Shown one piece after another: positions 17,013 to 26,010 of a stretch of DNA of 64,000 bases. The position numbers and the translations under genes are program-made. The notes beneath the pieces were generated by a model. It worked only from the letters and a program-made list of their open reading frames with translations, had not been told where the DNA came from and did no database searches. Positions within the stretch are counted from its first letter, which is position 1, and each line of letters opens with the position of its first letter. The DNA comes from Nocardioides sp. SYSU D00065 (GTDB taxonomy: Bacteria > Actinomycetota > Actinomycetes > Propionibacteriales > Nocardioidaceae): contig NZ_JAFMSX010000001.1 in assembly GCF_017916425.1 (NCBI RefSeq), positions 1,426,001 through 1,490,000 on the forward strand, written 5' to 3'.

Positions 17013-18792
17013 CGGCGTCCCCGTCGTGGGCCGGCAGCGTCACGGTGACGGTGGTGCCGCGTTCGCGCCGCGAGGCCATGTCGACGGTGCCGCCGTGGCG
17101 CTCGACGATGCGGGCCACGATCGCCAGGCCGAGCCCGGTGCCCGGCCGGGCCAGCGCGGCCGGGTTGGTGGAGCGGAAGAACTCCCGGAACAGCTGCGAC
17201 AGGTCGTGCTCGGAGATGCCGATGCCGGTGTCCTCGACGGTGGTGACGACCGAGCCGCCGCGCGCCTCGATGCGGACGGTGACCCGGCCGCCGGGGTCGG
17301 TGTACTTGACGGCGTTGCCGACGAGGTTGACCAGCATCCGGAAGAGGTCCTCGCGCTGCCCGGCCACCACGACCGGCTCCTCGGGAAGCTCGGCGGCGCA
17401 GGCGACCGAGCCCGCCGCCGCGGCGGGCGCGCACTCCTCGATCGCGTCGTGGACGATCCGGCGCAGGTCCACCGGGATCGGGTGGAACTCGCGTCGGGGA
17501 TCCGACATCTGCGCCATCGTCAGCATGTCGTCGATGACCGCTCGCATGCGGCCGGCGGCGCGGGTCGCGGCCGACACGGAGCGCCGAGCGTCCTCGTCGA
17601 GCTCGGAGGCGTCGAGCAGCTCGAGGTTGGCGCTGAGCGAGAACAGCGGGTTGCGCAGCTCGTGGCCGAGGGTGTTGACCACCTCCACGCGGTAGCTGTC
17701 GAGGGCGCGCAGCCTCTCCACCAGGGCGCGCTCGCGCTCGAGCTGGCGCGCGTTGGCCACGGCGCGGCCCAGGTCCCGGCCGATGTCGAGCGCCGCGTCG
17801 CGCTCGATGTCGGTCCAGGCGCGCGTGTCGCTGATGCGGCTCAGCACGAGGAACCCCAGGCACTCCGGTCCCGCGCCGAGCGGGACGAACAGGACCGAGC
17901 CGATGCCGATGCGGTCGAGGAACGCCAGCAGCCGCTCGGCGTCGGCGTCCGGCAGTCCGGGCTGATCGGGCCGGGCGTGGGAGAAGTGGGCGACGTACTG
18001 GTCGGCCCAGTAGCGCCGTGCCAGCCCGATCACCACGTCGTCGATCTCGTCGAAGGGCGGCTCGCGGTCGCTGTCCGCCGCGTAGAACGTGGTGGTGGAG
18101 CTGCGGCCGTCGTCGTCGAGCGCGGTGAGCCACATGCCGGTGGCGTCGAAGCAGGCCGTGACCGCGGACCGGCAGGCCTCGAGCACGAGCTCGAGGGAGG
18201 GCTCCCCGAGGGCTCGGCGGACGATCCGGCGGGCCTCGTCGGCCATCCGGACCCGCTCGGCGAGCACCTCCCGCTCGAGCGCCAGCAGGACCAGCGTCCG
18301 CGCCACGCCCGCGTACTTGGTGAGCACCTCCAGCTGCGCGGGCCCGGGGAGCCGGCCGTCGCGGGGACTGTCGACCGCGAGCACCCCGCGCAACCGTCCC
18401 TCGTCGTCGCGCAGCGGCGCGGCCAGCAGGTCGACCGGGTGCCAGGCGTCGGCCTCGTCGAGCGGGGTCACGTCGGGGATGTGGCTGTACTCGAGGACCT
18501 CCGCGCTGGCGCGGTCGTGGGGGACGAAGCGCCACACGCCCCACTCGTCCGCGCCGGCGAGCTCCTCCTCGATCGCGTCCGCCGGCACCAGCCGCCCGAC
18601 GAAGCCGTCGCCCACCCCGGCTGCGGCGACGACCTCGAAGTCACCGTCGCGCCGCAGGCTGATCGCGGACTGCTCGAAGCCGGCGAGGGTCGCGACGCCC
18701 TCGACGAGCACCTGGAGGTGCTGGCGGGTCTGGTCGTCGGCCCACGCGACGCCGGGCAGCCGGCCCGACGGGCCGCTGGACTGGTCCTGCAT
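16999..18792 (-). CDS. Sensor histidine kinase with GAF domains
   Basis: 597 residues from ATG 18792, with AGGAGG upstream. Two GAF-like regions fill the first 350 residues; no transmembrane segments are evident, so it is probably cytosolic. The phosphoacceptor His is in NTLGHELRNPLFS (about residue 375). The ATPase domain has the N box LVNLVGNAVKYTD, the G1 box VEDTGIGIS and the G2 box RPGTGLGLAIV. No response regulator is encoded nearby, so it is an orphan kinase here and its signal is unknown. Confidence 0.92.
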   Translation of the reverse strand: MQDQSSGPSGRLPGVAWADDQTRQHLQVLVEGVATLAGFEQSAISLRRDGDFEVVAAAGVGDGFVGRLVPADAIEEELAGADEWGVWRFVPHDRASAEVLEYSHIPDVTPLDEADAWHPVDLLAAPLRDDEGRLRGVLAVDSPRDGRLPGPAQLEVLTKYAGVARTLVLLALEREVLAERVRMADEARRIVRRALGEPSLELVLEACRSAVTACFDATGMWLTALDDDGRSSTTTFYAADSDREPPFDEIDDVVIGLARRYWADQYVAHFSHARPDQPGLPDADAERLLAFLDRIGIGSVLFVPLGAGPECLGFLVLSRISDTRAWTDIERDAALDIGRDLGRAVANARQLERERALVERLRALDSYRVEVVNTLGHELRNPLFSLSANLELLDASELDEDARRSVSAATRAAGRMRAVIDDMLTMAQMSDPRREFHPIPVDLRRIVHDAIEECAPAAAAGSVACAAELPEEPVVVAGQREDLFRMLVNLVGNAVKYTDPGGRVTVRIEARGGSVVTTVEDTGIGISEHDLSQLFREFFRSTNPAALARPGTGLGLAIVARIVERHGGTVDMASRRERGTTVTVTLPAHDGDAVSWE

Positions 18793-18875
18793 CGCACCTC
18801 CTGTCGCGCCTTCGGCGACGGCACGTGCTCCCACCTTCACATGGGACCCCCGAGCGTGGAGCCGAAACGGCGCGG

Positions 18876-19790
18876 TCAATCTCCCTCGGGCGCGGTGAGG
18901 ACGTCCAGGACCCGGCGCACCACGGGCGTGATCGCCTCGCGCGACCAGATGGCGTGCAGCTCCACCGGCCGGTCGGGGTCGGCGTCCACCCGCGTGTCAC
19001 CGCCGTGGTGCGCGAGGTCCTCGAAGACCACCCCGTCCACGTGGAGCGAGGCGGCCGAGGCGGGCGCGAGCGTGACGCCGCGCTCGGCGGAGACGAGCAG
19101 GATCGCGGTGAGGACCTGGTGCACGCGCTGGTCGATGCGGGGGTGGGCGTTGGCGAAGAAGCGCACCGAGAGCTCGTGGAAGTACCGCGACTGGTGGGGG
19201 TTGTAGCCGATCACGTTCTCGCCCTCGAAGTCGTCGGGCGTCAGCGGTCGGCCGGCGCCGGCCAGCGGGTGCCCGGCCGGCACGACCGCCATGAGCGGCT
19301 CGCGCAGCACCACGCGCGAGCGCAGCAGCGAGGTGTCGAACGGCGGCCGCGCGAGGCCGATGTCGAGCTCGCCGCGCCGGATGCCGTCGACCTGGGCGTT
19401 CGTGACCCGCTCGGACAGCACCACCTCGACGTCGGGCAGCTCCGCGGTCAGCCGGCGCAGCAGCGGCCCGAGGATGGAGATCGCGGAGACGGCGGTGAAG
19501 CCGAGACGTACGACGCCCGCAGCGCCGGCGTCCACGCGGCGGGCGAGGTCGCCGGCTCCCTCGACGAGGTTGAGCAACCGGTAGGCCTCGTCGAGGAACG
19601 CCCGGCCGGCACCCGTCAGCTCGACCCGGCGGTTGTCGCGCTCGAGCAGCCGGGCACCGACGGACTTCTCGAGCTTCTGGATCTGGCGCGACAGCGGCGG
19701 CTGCGTCATCTGGAGGCGCTCCGCGGCGCGGCCGAAGTGCAGCTCCTCGGCGACCGCCACGAACGAGCGGACCTGGTCGAGGGTGATCAC
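18876..19790 (-). CDS. LysR-family transcriptional regulator
   Basis: 304 residues if started at GTG 19790 (VITLDQVRSFVAVAEE...), the usual LysR start. An upstream GTG at 19811 is possible; neither has a clear ribosome site, so the mRNA could be leaderless. The helix-turn-helix is in FGRAAERLQMTQPPLSRQIQKLE, followed by the substrate-binding domain. It is divergent from the tctCBA operon with the shared operator module between them, and the same module precedes kdgD. It is therefore inferred to sense a sugar diacid and to control both uptake and breakdown. Confidence 0.9.
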   Translation of the reverse strand: MITLDQVRSFVAVAEELHFGRAAERLQMTQPPLSRQIQKLEKSVGARLLERDNRRVELTGAGRAFLDEAYRLLNLVEGAGDLARRVDAGAAGVVRLGFTAVSAISILGPLLRRLTAELPDVEVVLSERVTNAQVDGIRRGELDIGLARPPFDTSLLRSRVVLREPLMAVVPAGHPLAGAGRPLTPDDFEGENVIGYNPHQSRYFHELSVRFFANAHPRIDQRVHQVLTAILLVSAERGVTLAPASAASLHVDGVVFEDLAHHGGDTRVDADPDRPVELHAIWSREAITPVVRRVLDVLTAPEGD

Positions 19791-19805
19791 AGGAGCGAGG
19801 CTACG

Positions 19806-19869
19806 ATGCACGAGATGGATCAGTCCATGCGCAATCGGGCTTGGACCGGCATCGTCGTGCAAACCTAGT
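19806..19869 (+). promoter_or_regulatory. tctC promoter/operator module (LysR target candidate)
   Basis: ATGCAC at 19806-19811, then 29 bases that contain ATGGA-TCAG-TCCAT (dyad), then TTGGAC (19841-19846), a 17-base spacer with GCATCGTCG, and CCTAGT (19864-19869). CGATGC (19804-19809) is an inverted copy of the GCATCG in the spacer. The layout matches the kdgD module at 14189-14252 at every box and distance. Confidence 0.7.
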
Positions 19870-19903
19870 GTCGGTGGTCACACACCTGACAAGGAGCACC
19901 ACC

Positions 19904-20902
19904 ATGCGCAAGCAGACCCTCAGCCTGGCGGCCGTCGCCTCGACCGCCGCCCTCGCCCTCTCGGCCTGCGGCGGCGTCTCCACCACGACCGGCGGCGACG
20001 ATGGCGGCGAGTACCCGTCCCGCTCGGTCGAGATGTACGTCGGCGCCGACCCCGGCGGCTCCTCCGACCTGATCTCGCGCCAGATCGCCACCGGCCTCAC
20101 CGAGGAGCTCGGCGAGACCTTCTCGGTGCTGAACCGCTCCGGCTCCAACGGCGCGCTCGCTGCCGCCGAGGTGCAGCAGGCGGAGCCCGACGGCAACGTC
20201 ATCTCCGTGCAGAACGCCTCGCTCTTCGCGATCACCCCGCTCGCGGTCGCCGAGGACGAGGTCACCAACATCGACGACTTCGACGTCGTGGGCGGCGTCT
20301 CGCGCGACGACTACGTGCTCGTCACGAACGCCGAGAACCCCTGGAAGAGCATCGACGACCTCAAGGGCGCCGGCAAGAAGATCACCTACGGCACCACCGG
20401 CGTCGGCACCGGTGCGCAGCTGGCCTGCGCGCTGACCTACGAGTCCGGCGCCATCGACTCCGAGGCGGTGCCCTTCGACGGCGGCGCCCCGGCCCTGACG
20501 GCGCTGCTCGGCAACCAGGTCGACACCGCCTGCCTGCAGACCGGCGAGGCCATCGAGAACATCGAGAACGGCAAGCTCACCGCCCTGTCGGTCTTCGCGC
20601 CCGAGCGCATCGAGTTCCTCCCCGACGTGCCCACCGCCACCGAGCAGGGCCTCGACGTCGAGGTGTACCAGTACCGCTTCATGACGACCCCCAAGGGCAC
20701 GCCCCAGGACGTCAAGGACACCATCTGGGAGGCCATGCAGGCCACGTTCGAGACCGAGGACTACCAGGCCTTCAACGAGCAGAACAGCCTCACGCCGATG
20801 GAGATCCCCGGCGACGAGGTCGTCGACGCGCTCGAGTCGGACAAGCAGCGCTACGCCGACCTGGTCGAGGAGTACGACATCGACCTCGGCGACGCCAGCT
20901 GA
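19904..20902 (+). CDS. tctC: Tripartite tricarboxylate transporter substrate-binding lipoprotein
   Basis: 332 residues from ATG 19904 with AAGGAG upstream. A lipoprotein signal ends at LSAC (Cys22). The rest is a Bug/TctC-type binding protein: VGADPGGSSDLISRQIA near the N-terminus, YGTTGVGTG and PFDGGAPALTALLGNQVD are the usual ligand-pocket loops. It would capture a carboxylate outside the cell and hand it to TctA/TctB. The downstream dehydratase and the shared promoter module suggest a sugar diacid such as glucarate or galactarate rather than citrate. Confidence 0.92.
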   Translation: MRKQTLSLAAVASTAALALSACGGVSTTTGGDDGGEYPSRSVEMYVGADPGGSSDLISRQIATGLTEELGETFSVLNRSGSNGALAAAEVQQAEPDGNVISVQNASLFAITPLAVAEDEVTNIDDFDVVGGVSRDDYVLVTNAENPWKSIDDLKGAGKKITYGTTGVGTGAQLACALTYESGAIDSEAVPFDGGAPALTALLGNQVDTACLQTGEAIENIENGKLTALSVFAPERIEFLPDVPTATEQGLDVEVYQYRFMTTPKGTPQDVKDTIWEAMQATFETEDYQAFNEQNSLTPMEIPGDEVVDALESDKQRYADLVEEYDIDLGDAS

Positions 20903-20928
20903 CCATCACCACCCCCGGAGGAACCACG

Positions 20929-21468
20929 ATGAGCGACGAGCGCACCACCGCGCGCCGGGCCGGCGAGGGCGACATCCTCGCCGAGCTCGAGGCCGAGGTG
21001 GCCCACGAGCTGGAGGAGCAGCGGCCGCCCGCGGGCGGGCCGACGTACCAGGTCGTGGCCGCGCTGGTCACCCTCGCGGTCGGCCTCGTCGGCGCGGTGC
21101 TCGCCCAGGGCTACGGGCTCGGGTCGCTGTCGCGGCCCGGCCCGGGCCTGTGGCCGATGGTCGTCTCGGTGGTCATCGTGGTGCTGTCGCTGGCGCTGCT
21201 CCTCGTGGGCCGCGGACTCGACGACAGCGAGCGGTTCAGCCGCGCCAGCGTGCTCCCGCTGGTCGGTGTCGCGACCTTCATCGCGCTCGCCTTCCTCATC
21301 CCGACCCTTGGCTTCGAGCTCCCCGCCCTGGGGCTGTGCGTGGTGTGGCTGCGCTTCCTCGGCGGTGAGTCGTGGCGCTCGACGATCGTCGTCTCGCTCG
21401 GCACCGTCGCCGCCTTCTACGCCCTGTTCCTCTACGGCTTGCGCATCCCGCTGCCGCACCTGTTCTGA
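20929..21468 (+). CDS. tctB: Tripartite tricarboxylate transporter small membrane subunit
   Basis: 179 residues from ATG 20929, with GGAGGAA upstream. A hydrophilic N-terminus of about 40 residues is followed by four hydrophobic segments, with the typical GPGLWPMVV turn of the TctB family. It works with TctA in the membrane. Located between tctC and tctA in the usual order. Confidence 0.9.
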   Translation: MSDERTTARRAGEGDILAELEAEVAHELEEQRPPAGGPTYQVVAALVTLAVGLVGAVLAQGYGLGSLSRPGPGLWPMVVSVVIVVLSLALLLVGRGLDDSERFSRASVLPLVGVATFIALAFLIPTLGFELPALGLCVVWLRFLGGESWRSTIVVSLGTVAAFYALFLYGLRIPLPHLF

Positions 21469-21479
21469 GAGGCGGACAC

Positions 21480-23003
21480 ATGGACGCGTTCCTGGACGGC
21501 TTCTCCGTCGTCACCCAGCCCGGCAACCTGCTCTACTGCCTCATCGGCGTGCTCATCGGCATGCTCATCGGCGTGCTGCCGGGTCTCGGCCCGGCGGCGA
21601 CGATGGCGATCCTGCTGCCCATCGTCGTCACCGTGGACCCGGTCGCGGCGGTCATCATGCTCGCCGGCATCTACTACGGCGCCCAGTACGGCGGCACGAT
21701 CACCTCGGTGCTCCTGCGCCTGCCGGGCGAGGCGTCGTCGGTGGTGACCGTGTTCGACGGCTTCGCGCTGGCCAAGCAGGGCAAGGCCGGCACCGCGCTC
21801 GGCATCGCCGCGGTCGGCTCGTTCGTCGGCGCCACGGTGTCGATCGTCGCCCTGAGCCTCACCGCCCCGATCGTCGCGGGCTGGGCGCTGGACTTCGGCC
21901 CGGCCGAGTACGCCGCCCTCGCGCTGCTCGGCGTCCTGCTGATCGCCACGATCGGCAGCGGGCACCCCGTCAAGGCGCTCATCGCCGCGTCCATCGGCCT
22001 GCTCCTGGCCACAGTCGGGCGCGACAGCTTCAACAACTCCCAGCGCTTCACCTTCGACAGCCTCCAGCTCGCCGACGGCCTCGACTTCGTCGTCGTCGCG
22101 ATGGGCCTGTTCGGCGTCGGCGAGATCCTCTACAACCTCGAGGAGCGCCACGGCAAGGTCCACGTGCCCGCCGCGGTGGCCAACATCTGGCCGTCCCGCA
22201 AGGAGCTCAAGCAGGCCACGCCCGCCATCGGCCGCGGCTCGCTGATCGGCTTCTTCCTCGGCGTGCTCCCCGGCGGCGGCGCCGTGATGGCCTCGCTGGC
22301 GGCGTACGCCACGGAGAAGCGGGTCTCGAAGACCCCCGAGCGGTTCGGCCGCGGAGCGATCGAGGGGGTCGCCGCACCGGAGACCGCCAACAACGCCGCC
22401 GCGACGTCGTCGTTCATCCCGCTGCTGACCCTCGGCATCCCGGCCAACGCCTCGATGGGCATGCTGTTCGCCGCCCTGCTCGTCCTCGGGATCACCCCGG
22501 GCCCGCAGCTGCTCGAGGAGCGCCCCGACCTGTTCTGGGGCGTGGTGAACTCGATGTACATCGGCAACCTGCTGCTGCTCGTGCTGAGCCTGCCGCTGGT
22601 CGGCATCTTCGTCCGGATCCTGCGGGTGCGCCCGGCGATCCTGGCGCCGATCACCGCCCTCATCACGATCCTCGGCGTCTACACCATCAACAACTCGGTC
22701 TTCGACATCTTCGTGATGATCGCCTTCGGCATCCTGGGCTACCTGATGAAGAAGGTCGGCTTCGAGCCCGGCCCGATGGTGCTGGCGTTCGTCCTCGGCG
22801 CGCTGCTGGAGAACAACGTCCGCCGCGCGCTGCTGATCTTCGAGGGCGACCCGACCGGCTTCGTCACCCGCCCCATCTCCGGCACGATCCTGGCCCTGTT
22901 CCTGGTCGCGGCCGTGTTCCCCGTCGTCCAGGCGGTGCGCCGCCGGCGCGCCGCCACCACCGTCCCGGACGAGACCACCCAGCGAGAGGACGTCCTGCGA
23001 TGA
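21480..23003 (+). CDS. tctA: Tripartite tricarboxylate transporter large membrane subunit
   Basis: 507 residues from ATG 21480. Polytopic protein with about 11-12 helices and the two family hallmarks: GVLPGLGPAATMAILLP near residue 35, and a second GxLPGGGAVMAS loop near residue 265, with the conserved GVAAPETANNAA segment. Likely a cation-coupled carboxylate importer. Its stop overlaps the next start (ATGA), so a universal-stress protein is made from the same transcript. Confidence 0.93.
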   Translation: MDAFLDGFSVVTQPGNLLYCLIGVLIGMLIGVLPGLGPAATMAILLPIVVTVDPVAAVIMLAGIYYGAQYGGTITSVLLRLPGEASSVVTVFDGFALAKQGKAGTALGIAAVGSFVGATVSIVALSLTAPIVAGWALDFGPAEYAALALLGVLLIATIGSGHPVKALIAASIGLLLATVGRDSFNNSQRFTFDSLQLADGLDFVVVAMGLFGVGEILYNLEERHGKVHVPAAVANIWPSRKELKQATPAIGRGSLIGFFLGVLPGGGAVMASLAAYATEKRVSKTPERFGRGAIEGVAAPETANNAAATSSFIPLLTLGIPANASMGMLFAALLVLGITPGPQLLEERPDLFWGVVNSMYIGNLLLLVLSLPLVGIFVRILRVRPAILAPITALITILGVYTINNSVFDIFVMIAFGILGYLMKKVGFEPGPMVLAFVLGALLENNVRRALLIFEGDPTGFVTRPISGTILALFLVAAVFPVVQAVRRRRAATTVPDETTQREDVLR

Positions 23004-23395
23004 CCATCGTGATCGGCTACGTGCCATCCCCCGTCGGTGAGGCGGCCCTCGAGGCGGGGCTCGCCGAGGCCGCGGCCCACGGCGACGAGGTGGTGATCCT
23101 CAACAGCCCGCGCCGGCGCAGCACCGTCGACGCGGAGCTGATCGACACCGCGGCCGCTGACGAGCTCGTCGCCCGCGCCGAGCGGGCCGGCGTGACGGCG
23201 CGCGTGGACCACGCCGACCACGGCGACGACCTCGTCGAGACCTTCCGCAACGTCGTCGCGGCCAGCTCGGCGCGGCTGGTGGTCATCGGGCTGCGCCGTC
23301 GCTCCCCGGTCGGCAAGCTGGTCACCGGCAGCGACGCCCAGCGCCTCCTGCTGGACCTCGACGTGCCGATCCTGGCCGTGAAGCCCGCGCCGTGA
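23000..23395 (+). CDS. Universal stress protein (UspA) domain protein
   Basis: 131 residues, one UspA domain. The ATP-binding-type loop near the C-terminus reads GLRRRSPVGKLVTGSDAQRLL, followed by PILAVKP. It is locked between tctA and the dehydratase by four-base overlaps at both ends. Usp proteins are sometimes found with transporters and may regulate them by nucleotide binding; that role here is inference. Confidence 0.88.
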   Translation: MTIVIGYVPSPVGEAALEAGLAEAAAHGDEVVILNSPRRRSTVDAELIDTAAADELVARAERAGVTARVDHADHGDDLVETFRNVVAASSARLVVIGLRRRSPVGKLVTGSDAQRLLLDLDVPILAVKPAP

Positions 23396-24657
23396 GCCGG
23401 AGCCGCATCTCCCGCGTCGTCGTCACCCCGGTCGCGTTCGGCGACCCGCCGCTGCTCAACGTGGTCGGCGTGCACCAGCCCTACGCGCTGCGTGCGATCG
23501 TCGAGGTCCACACCGACTCCGGGCTGCTCGGGCTCGGCGAGACGTACGCCGACGAGACGCACCTGGGCCGGCTCGGCGCCGTCGCCGCTGCCCTGCCGGG
23601 CCACGACCCGTACGACCTCCACGGCCTGCGCCGCCTCGTCACCGACGTGCTGGGCCGCGAGACGGGCGGGGCGGGCGCGTCGTTCGGCGGCATGCTCGAC
23701 GTCGGCTCGGCGGTCGACACCGTGCACTCCCCCTTCGAGGTCGCCTGCCTCGACATCCAGGGACGCGAGGCGGGGGTGCCGGTCAGCGACCTGCTCGGCG
23801 GCGCGGTGCGCGACCGCGTGCCGTTCAGCGGCTACCTGTTCTACAAGTGGGCCGGGCACCCCGGACACCCCGACGACGCGTGGGGCGAGGCACTGACCCC
23901 CGAGCAGCTCGTCGCCCAGGCGCACCGGATGGTCGACGGCTGGGGCTTCGGCTCGCTCAAGCTCAAGGGCGGCGTGCTGCCACCCGACGAGGAGTGCGCC
24001 GCCATCGAGGCGCTGCGCGACGCCTTCCCGGAGCTGCCGCTGCGGCTCGACCCCAACGGCGCCTGGACCGTCGAGACGTCGGTCCGCGTCGCCGAACGGC
24101 TGGCCGGCGTGGTGGAGTACCTCGAGGACCCGACGCCGGGCATCGAGGGCATGGCGGCGGTCTCGGCGCGGACCGACGTACCTCTCGCCACGAACATGTG
24201 CGTGATCGCGATGGAGCACCTGCCGCCCGCGATCGCTCAGGACGCCGTCCAGGTCGTGCTGTCCGACCACCACCTGTGGGGCGGGCTGAAGAAGTCCGCG
24301 CTGCTCGGCGGGATCACCGAGGTGTGGGGCATGGGGCTGTCGATGCACAGCAACTCCCACCTCGGCGTCTCCCTGGCGGCGATGGTGCACCTGGCCGCCG
24401 CGACGCCGAACCTGACCTACGCCTGCGACACCCACTACCCGTGGAAGACCCAGGACGTCGTGGCCGACGGCGTGCTGTCGTTCGCCGACGGATCGGTCGA
24501 GGTGCCCACCGGGCCGGGCCTCGGCGTGGACCTCGACCGCGACGCGCTCGGTGAGCTGCACGAGCTCTACCTGGCGTGCGGCGTACGCCGGCGCGAGGAC
24601 ACCGTGTACATGCGCTCGATCGAGCCGGGCTTCTCGCCGAACACCGCGCGCTGGTAG
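23392..24657 (+). CDS. Enolase-superfamily sugar-acid dehydratase (glucarate dehydratase-like)
   Basis: 421 residues from GTG 23392. Same subgroup as the glucarate dehydratase at 10311: KxK in [14 protein letters not shown], metal ligands in RLDPNGAW, YLEDP and ATNM, and MHSNSHLGVSLA with DTHYPW near the end. It is clearly a paralogue, not a copy. Being the last gene of the transporter operon, it may act on the imported acid (galactarate, glucarate or an epimer). Substrate not assignable from sequence. Confidence 0.88.
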   Translation: MSRSRISRVVVTPVAFGDPPLLNVVGVHQPYALRAIVEVHTDSGLLGLGETYADETHLGRLGAVAAALPGHDPYDLHGLRRLVTDVLGRETGGAGASFGGMLDVGSAVDTVHSPFEVACLDIQGREAGVPVSDLLGGAVRDRVPFSGYLFYKWAGHPGHPDDAWGEALTPEQLVAQAHRMVDGWGFGSLKLKGGVLPPDEECAAIEALRDAFPELPLRLDPNGAWTVETSVRVAERLAGVVEYLEDPTPGIEGMAAVSARTDVPLATNMCVIAMEHLPPAIAQDAVQVVLSDHHLWGGLKKSALLGGITEVWGMGLSMHSNSHLGVSLAAMVHLAAATPNLTYACDTHYPWKTQDVVADGVLSFADGSVEVPTGPGLGVDLDRDALGELHELYLACGVRRREDTVYMRSIEPGFSPNTARW

Positions 24658-24684
24658 CCGCTCCGCTTGCCCTGGGGGCGGTGA

Positions 24685-24964
24685 GTGAGCCACATCTCGA
24701 GCTTGGTCGGTGTGGCTCACGCACCGCGAGTCGGGCGAGCGGTGCCCGCCGGCCGCTGAGCGGTGGCCCAGCCACATGGCGAGCCCCTCCGATGTGGCTC
24801 ACGCACCGCCGGGCGCGACGTACGTCCAGCGTGCCTCCGGGCGGTGGCCCAGCCACATGGCGCGCCCCTCCGATGTGGCTCACGCACCGGCGGGCGCGAC
24901 GTATGTCCAGTTCACCGGCCCCGAGCGGTGGCCCAGCCACATTCCGAGCCTCCCCGATGTGGCT
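24685..24964 (+). repeat. Hairpin array 1 (four units, about 82-bp period)
   Basis: Four stem-loops with arms agccacat and atgtggct begin at 24688, 24770, 24851 and 24935 (steps 82, 81, 84). Each is followed by cacgcaccg and, before the next unit, gcggtgg-ccc. The first and last units carry small changes. Same unit and orientation as the array at 26008-26285. No open reading frame in it looks genuine. Confidence 0.92.
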
Positions 24965-24992
24965 GACGCACCGCCCAGATGACGATTCGCCC

Positions 24993-25022
24993 TTGACTTA
25001 TATAAGGCGCACCTGAAACGTT
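24993..25022 (+). promoter_or_regulatory. Promoter with candidate ArsR operator
   Basis: An AT-rich island in GC-rich DNA: TTGACT at 24993-24998 as a -35-like box, overlapping the perfect 10-bp palindrome CTTATATAAG at 24997-25006. ArsR-type repressors typically bind such AT-rich dyads. The ArsR gene two genes downstream is the likely binder (autoregulation). The -10 is not clear. Confidence 0.55.
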
Positions 25023-25028
25023 AGGCCC

Positions 25029-25670
25029 ATGTTCGACGTAGCCAAGCACCTGGGCGCCACCACGCGCGCCGTTGAGGACAGCACCCACGAGGGCACGCCC
25101 GTCAAGGTCGTGATCGCCTCCCGCACGTACCCCACCGATGTCGACGACCTCTGGCAGGCGGTCACCGATCCGGAGCGGATCCCGCGCTGGTTCGCCCCGG
25201 TGTCCGGCGACCTGCGCCTGGGCGGGCGGTTCCAGGTCGAGGGCAACGCCGGCGGCGAGGTTCTCGCGTGCGAGGCGCCGCGGCACCTGGCGATCACGTG
25301 GGAGTTCGGCGGCGACACGTCCTGGGTCGACGTGCACCTGGAGGATGCGCCCGACGGCGCCACGCTGACCCTGCGCCACGCGGCGGACGTGTCCGGCAAC
25401 GAGCACTGGACGACGTACGGCCCGGGCGCCGTCGGCGTCGGCTGGGAGCTCGGCCTGATGGGCCTCGCCGAGCACCTCGCCTCCGGCAGCTCGATCCCGC
25501 ACGAGGAGGTCGAGGGTTGGGGAGCGTCTGCCGACGGCCAGGCGTTCATGAGCGGCGCGGCCACCCAGTGGGGCGAGGCGGACGCCGCCGTCTCCGGCGA
25601 CCCGGACGCGTCCCGCGCGGCTGCCGCCCGCACCGCCGCCTTCTACACCGGCGCCGACGCCCCGGCTTGA
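25029..25670 (+). CDS. SRPBCC (AHSA1-type) domain protein
   Basis: 213 residues from ATG 25029. The START/AHSA1 pattern is seen in the first 150 residues: TYPTDVDDLWQAVTDPERIPRWFAPVSGDLRLGGRF and then the ITWEFGG strand. The last 60 residues are an Ala/Asp-rich extension. These proteins have a hydrophobic cavity and are often paired with an ArsR repressor, as here (one base separates the genes). The ligand is unknown. The cassette is flanked on both sides by arrays of the same hairpin repeat. Confidence 0.88.
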   Translation: MFDVAKHLGATTRAVEDSTHEGTPVKVVIASRTYPTDVDDLWQAVTDPERIPRWFAPVSGDLRLGGRFQVEGNAGGEVLACEAPRHLAITWEFGGDTSWVDVHLEDAPDGATLTLRHAADVSGNEHWTTYGPGAVGVGWELGLMGLAEHLASGSSIPHEEVEGWGASADGQAFMSGAATQWGEADAAVSGDPDASRAAAARTAAFYTGADAPA

Positions 25671-25671
25671 C

Positions 25672-26010
25672 GTGCACGCCTTCGACGTCCTCGGCGATCC
25701 CGTACGCCGCCGCATCCTGGAGCTGCTCGCCGACGGGGAGTCGAGCGCCGGGGACGTCACGGCGACCGTGCGCGCCGAGTTCGGCATCAGCCAGCCGGCG
25801 GTCAGCCAGCACCTCAAGGTGCTGCGGGAGAACGGCTTCGCGACCGTTCGCGCCGCGGGCACCCGACGTCTCTACTCCGTCGATCCGACGGGGATGCGGG
25901 ACGCCGACCTCTGGGTCGCGCAGTTCCGCAGGTTCTGGGACGGCAGGCTCGATGCCCTCGGCACGGAGATCGCCCGCGGGAAGCGGGCCCGCCGCTCGCG
26001 CGGTGCCTGA
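25672..26010 (+). CDS. ArsR-family transcriptional repressor
   Basis: 112 residues from GTG 25672, one base after the SRPBCC stop. Winged helix: FDVLGDPVRRRILELLADGE, recognition helix in ISQPAVSQHLKVLRENG, and wing VRAAGTRRLYSVDP. No metal-binding Cys motif is present, so it is not an arsenic/zinc sensor; it fits the SRPBCC-associated group. Its stop codon is the first part of a 13-bp hairpin stem that begins array 2, which may end the transcript. Confidence 0.9.
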   Translation: MHAFDVLGDPVRRRILELLADGESSAGDVTATVRAEFGISQPAVSQHLKVLRENGFATVRAAGTRRLYSVDPTGMRDADLWVAQFRRFWDGRLDALGTEIARGKRARRSRGA

